Source: Myxococcota bacterium
GTDB lineage: Bacteria; Myxococcota_C; UBA6777
DNA length: 17,569 bases
NCBI GenBank assembly: GCA_963169055.1
Contig: CAUJFU010000307.1
Span: forward strand, 1-17,569
Direction: 5' to 3'
The notes below the pieces were generated by a model. It saw only the letters and a program-made list of their open reading frames with translations. It searched no databases and was not told where the DNA came from. Within the stretch, counting starts at the first letter, position 1. Each line of letters begins with the position of its first letter. The position numbers were made by a program, and so were the translations under genes. Below are positions 1 through 5,685 of the stretch, one piece after another.

Positions 1-460
1 TAATCGCCCCGACTCCTGCGTTTACGCTGAACCAAACCACCCAACCAATCAGGACCAGAGCCAAGCCACCGCCCCAACCGATCGCGCCCACCAAACCGCC
101 AACAAAGTCACCAACCACCCAACTACCGATCGCAAATGGCAGGAAAATATTGAGCAGCAAGCCCAAGACGAGATCCATCCCGCCACCGCCACCACCCACA
201 ACCACCACATCACAAGGCTTTTTGCTTTCGTTGTCGCACAACAACCAGCCCGATCGATCTTGCTTCTTCTTTTGCACACTCAACGCTTCACGTACCAACG
301 CACGATCCGAATCATCGGAAACCAACGTTGTATCCGTCAATTTGGGAAGTTTTCCAGAGTACGCAAAGCCTTCTTTTTGGCCTTGTGCAGCATGCACTTG
401 GGGCGCTCCAAGCACCGACAACAACAACACACCACACAACGCGATACACCATCGAAACAT
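1..460 (-). CDS. Exported Gly-rich membrane protein, C-terminus cut by window edge
   Basis: The reading frame is open from ATG at 460 to base 1 and continues past the window, about 153 residues visible. An AGGAGG Shine-Dalgarno (complement of 469-474) lies 8 nt before this ATG; another in-frame ATG at 466 is too close to it. The N-terminus is a clear signal peptide (MFRWCIALCGVLLLSVLGAP...VHA) with probable cleavage after AHA near residue 25. A charged stretch with a KKKQ cluster follows, then a run of five glycines and two or more hydrophobic glycine-zipper-like segments (LVLGLLLNIFLPFAIGSWVV and GGGLALVLIGWVVW). I see no catalytic motif. I do not recognise the family; it is probably a small inner-membrane or envelope protein. 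It lies downstream of the 728-1330 gene on the same strand with a 267-bp gap, so it probably has its own promoter. Confidence 0.8.
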   Translation of the reverse strand, partial: MFRWCIALCGVLLLSVLGAPQVHAAQGQKEGFAYSGKLPKLTDTTLVSDDSDRALVREALSVQKKKQDRSGWLLCDNESKKPCDVVVVGGGGGGMDLVLGLLLNIFLPFAIGSWVVGDFVGGLVGAIGWGGGLALVLIGWVVWFSVNAGVGAI

Positions 461-727
461 GAGCATTTCCTCCTTCCGTATAACACGGTGAAGTGACAAG
501 AGACGCGGGCTTCGGAAGATCTGTACACCCTTGCGGGGGGTGATATCTTGTAGCGATCAAGAATCCATCAAGAGACCTTGGACGGCACGACAACGCAGAG
601 ATTCAAACGAATCCAATGCGTTGCTTGACGACCGACACGACCGTCCCGTTGACGGGCATCTTGGGACACCAAAACAAACGCAAGCATAGCCAAACAATCC
701 ACCCCGCGCAAGATACCGCCCACAATT

Positions 728-1330
728 TCACACCGCAGGCAAAAACAACTGAAACGTCGTCTCCAACGCTGCGCTCGCTTCGAGGTTTTGCAACGGCGAC
801 AGCGCAAGCCATCGCGCCCTCACAAAATTAACCACACCGAGATCACGACAATCTTCGTGCTCTTGGGCTGCGTGTGCGATCGCCATTACCACAGTCTTGA
901 GTGTGTTGGCTCGAATCCGCGTTGTATGTGGGCTGTATCGTGCGGGATGGACGTGCGCAAAACGCTCTTCATCCCCAACAAAAAACACCCACGCTGACTG
1001 ATCCGCTTCCAACACCACCGTTCGATAAGTCCCCTCTTTCGCGATCCACTCTTTGTATCTCTCCGCATCTTCCGCACCTTCAGCCAGCAGACGCCCCTTC
1101 AACATCGAACAGACCACCTCCAACGACAGCGGCCCATGATAAAAGTCCATCAGCCCTTGTCCCAACGGAACCAACGCCTCCGCCATCTTGTCCAATCCCT
1201 CCTCCCCCAACGATACCGCCTGTTCTATCAACCCCCGCAACGCTTCAATGTGGTGCTTTTGCGCATTCAACAACAACGGCAACGGCACGATCGGCTGCAC
1301 AAAATACACTTCTTTGCTGGATATCTCCAT
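728..1330 (-). CDS. Hypothetical protein, 200 aa
   Basis: Full-length minus-strand frame from ATG at 1330 to TGA at 728. An AAGGA Shine-Dalgarno lies 8-9 nt upstream of the ATG (complement near 1340). The protein has no signal peptide or membrane segment, so it should be cytoplasmic. The N-terminal 90 residues look helical and acidic (LRGLIEQAVSLGEEGLDKMAE), and the C-terminal half has a mixed pattern with the string HPARYSPHTTRIRANTLKTV and a Cys/His/Asp cluster (HEDCRD). I recognise no named family and assign no function. Alternatives in other frames are weaker in length and composition. A TTGACG-N17-TTCAAT element sits just upstream, and the neighbouring tRNA-like gene is divergent. Confidence 0.8.
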   Translation of the reverse strand: MEISSKEVYFVQPIVPLPLLLNAQKHHIEALRGLIEQAVSLGEEGLDKMAEALVPLGQGLMDFYHGPLSLEVVCSMLKGRLLAEGAEDAERYKEWIAKEGTYRTVVLEADQSAWVFFVGDEERFAHVHPARYSPHTTRIRANTLKTVVMAIAHAAQEHEDCRDLGVVNFVRARWLALSPLQNLEASAALETTFQLFLPAV

Positions 1331-1391
1331 CCGCTGTTCCTTTCACCTTTCTTCCCAATAACGACTTACGCCGTTCGACCTCTATTTTTTA

Positions 1392-1420
1392 ATTGAACAA
1401 CCTCGCCCCTCTTACGTCAA
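1392..1420 (-). promoter_or_regulatory. Putative sigma70 promoter for the 200-aa gene
   Basis: On the minus strand TTGACG (1420-1415), a 17-nt spacer and TTCAAT (1397-1392) match the -35/-10 consensus at 5/6 and 4/6. Transcription would begin about 50 nt before the ATG at 1330. Confidence 0.4.
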
Positions 1421-1433
1421 AGCACACCAATTG

Positions 1434-1570
1434 GTTGGGGTCTGTACCCTTACCCCCAAAGTGTACAAATAGCTCAACGGCAGAGCGCTTTTTTTCAGAA
1501 AAGGATGTTGCGGGTTCGATCCCCGCTTTGTACGACCACTTTGGACACTTGTACAGACCCCAACTTTTTT
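1434..1570 (+). terminator. Long inverted repeat with T-tail enclosing the tRNA
   Basis: GTTGGGGTCTGTAC (1434-1447) is perfectly complementary to GTACAGACCCCAAC (1551-1564), which is followed by TTTTTT (1565-1570). A second inner stem pairs CCAAAGT (1456-1462) with ACTTTGG (1538-1544), directly stacked outside the tRNA acceptor stem. The tRNA therefore sits in the loop of an intrinsic-terminator-like hairpin, so leader and trailer would base-pair in the precursor. Confidence 0.7.
1463..1534 (+). tRNA. tRNA-like gene with anticodon UCA (opal/UGA-reading)
   Basis: The segment folds as a canonical type-I cloverleaf. The acceptor is GTACAAA (1463-1469) with TTTGTAC (1527-1533), 7 bp. U8-A9 is followed by D-stem GCTC/GAGC with loop AACGGCA. 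G26 precedes anticodon stem CTTTT/AAAGG (one U-G pair) with loop TTTCAGA. The variable loop is ATGTT, and the T-arm is GCGGG-TTCGATC-CCCGC. Conserved U8, A14, G18-G19, A21, U33 and the TTC loop are all present. Positions 34-36 are TCA (1495-1497), so it would read UGA. The discriminator is G1534, followed by ACCA. G73 and the variable loop resemble tRNA-Trp, but the short variable arm and 4-bp D-stem exclude a canonical tRNA-Sec. G37 next to A36 is unusual. It could be a tRNA-Trp-like opal suppressor, a tRNA used for another purpose, or a decayed tRNA. The cloverleaf is clear; the function is open. Confidence 0.75.
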
Positions 1571-1686
1571 CTCTCCCTCCCCAAACCGCCCGACTCTCCG
1601 CAACTTAACAGCTTCCCTAATACCAAACCAGCCATCTGATCTCGCCTCACAGCTTCCCTGTACCAAGCACCTCCACAACGTTATTC

Positions 1687-1711
1687 TTGTGAGATAGAAG
1701 TGACGCAGTTG
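1687..1711 (-). repeat. Diverged copy of the TTACGC-type repeat
   Basis: AGATAGAAGTGACGCAGTTG (ending at 1711) resembles TCATAGAACTTACGCAGTTG (ending at 1832) in the palindrome further on. It carries substitutions and is followed by a similar A/G-rich tail. Confidence 0.5.
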
Positions 1712-1770
1712 AAAAGGAAACCCCTGAGATGTCAGCACGTTGTTGGGGGGTTTCGCGACCCGCCCGCGCC

Positions 1771-1851
1771 CGAACATTGGCCTTTTTCGTATCCAACTGC
1801 GTAAGTCCTATCTCATAGAACTTACGCAGTTGCCAAAAAAGGCCGTGTTCG
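1771..1851. repeat. 81-bp palindromic element (REP/MITE-like)
   Basis: Three nested inverted-repeat arms occur: CGAACA (1771-1776) with TGTTCG (1846-1851); GGCCTTTTT (1779-1787) with AAAAAGGCC (1836-1844); and CAACTGCGTAAGT (1794-1806) with ACTTACGCAGTTG (1820-1832). The 13-bp core is perfect with a 13-nt loop. There is no transposase. It could be a non-autonomous mobile remnant, a REP element or a structured terminator. Confidence 0.7.
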
Positions 1852-1920
1852 CGGTATTTCAAGCGACAAAGTCGTTGTGTTGAAAAACCGTGATCTCTTC
1901 GCCCCACAAAACCGAACCAA

Positions 1921-1943
1921 CCGCGTAAGTCCTATGAGATCGA
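1921..1943 (+). repeat. Partial copy of the TTACGC-type repeat before hutI
   Basis: GCGTAAGTCCTAT (1923-1935) is identical to 1799-1811 in the palindrome, then continues as GAGATCGAAG. It ends 66 bp before the hutI start. Confidence 0.6.
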
Positions 1944-2009
1944 AGAAGGTGCATGACAGCGTGGGCGATCTCGTGTATGTTTTCGGCCAAACCGAAGGAG
2001 ACCGCGACA

Positions 2010-3257
2010 ATGGAGATCGTTCGTACCGGCCCGAGAAAACGCTTTACAGGGATCAGCCGATTGTATCCGATGGACACCGCCATCGGTACGTTGCGTGTGA
2101 TCGAGGATGCGGAGATCCTTGTAGAGGGGAAACATATCGTGTGGGTGGGGAAACGCGGCGAGGGCATGGGGCCGATCGAAGGAGAAGAACGCGTCGAGAT
2201 CAACGGAGCGATCTGCACCCCGGGATGGATCGACGCGCACACCCATCTGATCTGGGCGGGTAGTCGGCAAAATGAGTTTCGCGCCCGCCTCCAAGGTCAA
2301 AGCTATCTCGATATCGCCCGCGCAGGCGGAGGGATCATGTCCACCGTTCGGGCGGTTCGCCAAACCGATCTTTCCAAGCTGATCGCCGAGGGCCGCCGCC
2401 GATTGGAGCGGATGCTTGGCTATGGCATTACAACGCTTGAGGCCAAAAGCGGATACGGCTTGTCGACAGACGCCGAGATCAAGATACTACGCGCCATCCG
2501 CGCTTTACATGAAGAAGGCCCCCAAGAGATCAGTGCGACTTTTTTGGGCGCTCACACCGTCCCTACCGAATACAAGCACGATCGCGCTTCCTACGTCTCC
2601 TTGGTTTGCGAAGAGATGCTGCCTGCCGTTGCAGAGGCAGGATTGGCCGAGGCCTGCGATGTGTTCGTCGAAGAAGGTGCATTCACGATCCAAGAAGCGC
2701 GGCGCATCCTTCAACGTGGGCTTGATCTGGGCCTCCAACCGCGCCTGCACGCCGATCAATTGTCATCAGGCGGCGGAGCCGAACTTGCCGCAGAGATGGG
2801 TGCATTGAGCGCCGATCACCTCGAAGAGATCAGCCCAACGGGCATTCAAAAGCTGGCAGAAGCCCGTGTGACGGCCTGTTTGATCCCGGGTTCGACTTTT
2901 TGTTTGCGTCAACACCGTTATGCCCCTGCCCGCGCAATGATCGATGCAGGCTTGCAGATCGCCCTTGCGACCGACCTCAACCCCGGGACAACTTGCAGCG
3001 AGTCCTTGCCTTTTCTTGGGACGCTTGCTTGTTTGCAGATGGGCCTCTTGCCCGAAGAAGTGTTGTATGCTGTGACGGTTGGGGCTGCCCACGCCCTCGG
3101 ACGCGCCGATCAGATCGGACGAATCGCTGTCGGCTACCAAGCCGATCTCGCGTTCTTTGCGGCTCCTGATATCGACTACTTGTTTTACCATTACGCCGTC
3201 CCACACACCCAATCGGTCTACAAGCATGGGCGCAAAGTCTGGTCCTCAAGCCACTAA
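2010..3257 (+). CDS. hutI: Imidazolonepropionase
   Basis: Cytoplasmic metal-dependent hydrolase of the amidohydrolase superfamily that opens 4-imidazolone-5-propanoate to N-formimidoyl-glutamate, the third step of histidine degradation. The ATG at 2010 has GAAGGAG 9 nt upstream and gives 415 residues, normal for HutI; an upstream in-frame ATG at 1953 would add 19 residues running through intergenic DNA and is not preferred. Visible motifs are DAHTH (metal ligands H77 and H79), GAHTVPTEY (H182), the LHADQ metal-ligand segment (H247), SADH (H270) and ATDLNPGT (D322). EAKSGYGL near 144-151 is also typical of the family. No hutU, hutH or hutG homologue is nearby, so the rest of the pathway, if present, is elsewhere. 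The gene ends with TAA and is followed by a 312-bp gap containing a REP-like hairpin. Confidence 0.95.
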   Translation: MEIVRTGPRKRFTGISRLYPMDTAIGTLRVIEDAEILVEGKHIVWVGKRGEGMGPIEGEERVEINGAICTPGWIDAHTHLIWAGSRQNEFRARLQGQSYLDIARAGGGIMSTVRAVRQTDLSKLIAEGRRRLERMLGYGITTLEAKSGYGLSTDAEIKILRAIRALHEEGPQEISATFLGAHTVPTEYKHDRASYVSLVCEEMLPAVAEAGLAEACDVFVEEGAFTIQEARRILQRGLDLGLQPRLHADQLSSGGGAELAAEMGALSADHLEEISPTGIQKLAEARVTACLIPGSTFCLRQHRYAPARAMIDAGLQIALATDLNPGTTCSESLPFLGTLACLQMGLLPEEVLYAVTVGAAHALGRADQIGRIAVGYQADLAFFAAPDIDYLFYHYAVPHTQSVYKHGRKVWSSSH

Positions 3258-3569
3258 GACGAAGTCCGCCAAGCGTGCGCCAATATGCAGGGGCAGCAAG
3301 GTGTGGCGAACACTCAGACACATCACATCGCGGCTCCATTCCGATTCCCCTCTGCTTTCCCCTCGCCTTGCAGCGAGGCTTTGCGAGCGTCGCAGGGAGA
3401 GGGGATGTCCGAAGGACAGGGGTGAGGGTGACACGACAAGCACACCTCGTCAGAACAAACGACTGTAGATCAAGCACACATCCCGTCGGTGGAGATGCCG
3501 ACGAATCCCCAACAAGTCCTTGCGGTTTCTTCACCGACGGACAAAAAAGAAACACGGAGAGAGCGAAGT
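3258..3569. other. 312-bp intergenic region with REP-like hairpins
   Basis: No convincing gene. The central part (3358-3418) is a GC-rich palindromic repeat. The right part can be read as an N-terminal extension of the propeller gene from ATG 3489, but the sequence there lacks a good ribosome binding site and would bury the signal peptide. Confidence 0.6.
3358..3418. repeat. REP-like double hairpin
   Basis: TCCCCTC at 3358-3364 and GAGAGGGGA ending at 3405 form an imperfect stem of about 18 positions with four mismatches, enclosing a GC-rich loop. It is followed at once by TGTCC-GAA-GGACA (3406-3418), a perfect 5-bp hairpin, and then by GGGGTGAGGG. This layout resembles dispersed intergenic repeats known from many bacterial genomes. 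Confidence 0.6.
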
Positions 3570-5531
3570 ATGCCACAACAACGAGATCGGTGGACACGGG
3601 TATGGAAGCGCATCGTTGTCTTGTTCGGCTTCGTCGGGCTTTGGTGGTTGAGTGGACTCGGAGATCAAACCGCAAGAGCAGACGACTTTGTATTGCCGGG
3701 CGACGACTCCCCGAAACCCAAAGCACGCAAGAGCGCCGTTGCTCCAAAACGCCAAGTACAGGGGCTTTTGCCGATGTACGGCCCTCCCAAAGAATGGCAG
3801 TCTTTCCGTAGCACCTCCCAAGTGACATGCGCGATCCAAGAAGGCGACAACGTCTGGGCAGGCACCCTCGGTAGCGGCGTGATCCGTTGGAGTATCCGCT
3901 CGCGTGGTTATCGCTTTTATGTCCCCAAAGAAACCCTCGCAAAAGCGCGGCATGTCACCTCTCTAGCCATGGATCGCCAAGCCAACCTGTGGATCGGCAC
4001 CAAAGGGTTCGGTGTGGCGATGATCAAAGACGGCGGAACGCGCTTTACATGGTATCAATACAAAAACGGCTTACCGAGCAACGATATTCGAGGATTGGTC
4101 CGCGACAACAACGGCGCGATCTGGGCCGTCACCAACCGAGGCGCTGCGCGCTTCGATGGAAAGCGCTGGAAGAAATTTACCCGCAAACAAGGGCTTCCAG
4201 ACGGAGACTTGTTGGCGGTTGGACTCGATAGCAGCGGAAACGTCTGGTTTAGCCCCAACATCTCGAATCCCTTTTATTACGACGGTCGCCGCTTTCACCG
4301 CACCGAAAAATTCCCTTGGACGGGCTCCACTTGCATCACCAACGACCGTAAAGGTGGTTTGTGGTTCTGCAACGCCCAAGGAGCCGTCCATCACAACAGC
4401 GAACGCACACGCGCTTACGACACCACTCACGGCTTGGCTGGCCCCGTGGTTCAGGCGATCCACGTCGACGCGGGTGGCGGCGTCTGGTTTGGCACAAAAG
4501 ACAACGGCATCAGCTATCTGCGCGAGGGACGCTGGACCACCATCAACCGCCGCCAAGGACTCACCAACCTCGATATCCGCGCCATCGCAAGCGGCCCCGC
4601 AGGTTCCATCCTCGCCGCCACACACCTCAACGGTATCGCACATTACCAAAATCGCCGATGGTACAGCTTTTCCTCCGGGATTGTCGGAAACAAGATCCAC
4701 GCAGTCGCCCATGCCCACGATGGTTCTGTATGGCTTGGAACGGGTTCAGGAGCCAGCCGCTATCACAACGGATATTGGTACAACTACGCAAGCGAGTTCA
4801 CAACGCCCGATGTTCGGTCATTTACATTCGATCCAACAGGCGCGGTGTGGATCGGAACCTTTGGCGCAGGGATCTATCGACACCAAGGACGCGAATGGAA
4901 AGTGACGGATGTGCTTTCAGGGATCGGCAGCAACAACATCGTCGGAACCCATCTCACGCCCGAAGGGCTTTGGTTGATCCACGAGCAAAAAGGCGCAAGC
5001 CTCTTCGATGGCAAAGAATGGAAGTTGTTTGACAACAACAATACCGTTGGCCTGCTCGATCCGGCCTATCCTGCACAAGCCACACACCTCGACAAAGACT
5101 TGACTCTTTATATCGGATTTAAGGGGGGGGGAGTCGTGAAACGCCCGTTGCGTGGGCGTTGGCAACGGATCGGCTTTATGAGCGGGGCGGGCGGGCGCGG
5201 AGTGGTCAACAGCATCAGCAGCGACGATGACGGCGCTTTGTGGTTTGGGACGAAGATCGGGCTGTACCGCATGAAAGGCAACGACACCAAACACTTTACC
5301 AAAAGTGACGGATTACCCGACACCCAAGTGCTGGCCGTCGCCACAGAAGGAAACAAAGTCTGGATCGGCACAAACAAAGGTGTGGCCTGTTTCGATGGCA
5401 CCTCATGGCGCTCTTTTAACAAAGAGATGGGTCTTGTTTCCGATAGCATCAGCCTGATCAGCGTGTCTCCCACAGGTGAAAAATGGTTCGGCTCTCCGCT
5501 CGACGGGCTGACTATCTATCGCGGAGAGTGA
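3570..5531 (+). CDS. Exported two-component-regulator-type beta-propeller protein
   Basis: ATG at 3570 with GGAGAGAG about 10 nt upstream gives 653 residues beginning with a basic n-region and a hydrophobic core (VVLFGFVGLWWLSGL, about residues 16-30). A probable signal-peptidase site follows ARA near 37. From about residue 75 to the end the protein is built of repeated blades of 35-50 residues with the signature L/V-W-I/F-G-T-x-x-x-G and a following aromatic W-x-x-F/Y, as in NLWIGTKGFGVAMI, VWFGTKDNGISYL, VWIGTFGAGIYR and VWIGTNKGVACF. GLP(S/D) linkers between blades are also typical. This is the Reg_prop (PF07494-type) fold, usually the sensor part of hybrid histidine kinases. Here there is no kinase, receiver or DNA-binding domain, so it is probably a periplasmic or secreted binding or scaffold protein. 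Its ligand is unknown. A G9 tract lies at 5123-5131. Confidence 0.88.
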   Translation: MPQQRDRWTRVWKRIVVLFGFVGLWWLSGLGDQTARADDFVLPGDDSPKPKARKSAVAPKRQVQGLLPMYGPPKEWQSFRSTSQVTCAIQEGDNVWAGTLGSGVIRWSIRSRGYRFYVPKETLAKARHVTSLAMDRQANLWIGTKGFGVAMIKDGGTRFTWYQYKNGLPSNDIRGLVRDNNGAIWAVTNRGAARFDGKRWKKFTRKQGLPDGDLLAVGLDSSGNVWFSPNISNPFYYDGRRFHRTEKFPWTGSTCITNDRKGGLWFCNAQGAVHHNSERTRAYDTTHGLAGPVVQAIHVDAGGGVWFGTKDNGISYLREGRWTTINRRQGLTNLDIRAIASGPAGSILAATHLNGIAHYQNRRWYSFSSGIVGNKIHAVAHAHDGSVWLGTGSGASRYHNGYWYNYASEFTTPDVRSFTFDPTGAVWIGTFGAGIYRHQGREWKVTDVLSGIGSNNIVGTHLTPEGLWLIHEQKGASLFDGKEWKLFDNNNTVGLLDPAYPAQATHLDKDLTLYIGFKGGGVVKRPLRGRWQRIGFMSGAGGRGVVNSISSDDDGALWFGTKIGLYRMKGNDTKHFTKSDGLPDTQVLAVATEGNKVWIGTNKGVACFDGTSWRSFNKEMGLVSDSISLISVSPTGEKWFGSPLDGLTIYRGE

Positions 5532-5568
5532 AACGACCCTCCCCATCCGCCTACAGGGGGTCAAGGCA

Positions 5569-5582
5569 GCCAAGCCCTTGGC
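5569..5582. repeat. Small GC hairpin after the propeller gene
   Basis: GCCAA (5569-5573), loop GCCC, TTGGC (5578-5582). No T-run follows, so it is at best a weak or Rho-assisted end signal. Confidence 0.25.
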
Positions 5583-5685
5583 CGGGCGTGGTATCTCGCC
5601 CCACAAAAACCATCCAAACACGCAACGCCTACAAAAACCCAACAAACCACCAAAACCACCAAAACCAACCACGGAGTCCAAACGG

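Larger units (their letters stand above)
1331..2009. other. 679-bp intergenic region: tRNA-like gene plus repeat cluster
   Basis: No credible protein gene lies here. It holds the UCA tRNA-like gene with its surrounding inverted repeat (1434-1570), a duplicated ACAGCTTCCCT word (around 1607-1617 and 1661-1671), a cluster of TTACGC-type repeats (1687-1943) and the hutI ribosome binding site. Short frames here have starts and compositions unlike the neighbouring genes. Confidence 0.7.

Noticed and set aside
901-1392. 163-residue plus-strand frame opposite the 200-aa gene
   Set aside because: Pro/Ser/Thr-rich antisense shadow; the minus-strand gene has the better start and composition.
1453-1544. 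Canonical selenocysteine tRNA (selC)
   Set aside because: Anticodon UCA fits, but the D-stem is 4 bp, the variable loop is 5 nt and U8/A14/A15-U48 are those of ordinary type-I tRNAs. selC has a long variable arm and 6-bp D-stem.
1953-2009. Longer HutI from ATG 1953
   Set aside because: It adds 19 residues from intergenic sequence and has no ribosome binding site; ATG 2010 has GAAGGAG at 9 nt.
2977-3942. 321-residue minus-strand frame across hutI end and propeller start
   Set aside because: Overlaps two well-supported plus-strand genes and is Arg/Ser/Cys-rich without a ribosome binding site.
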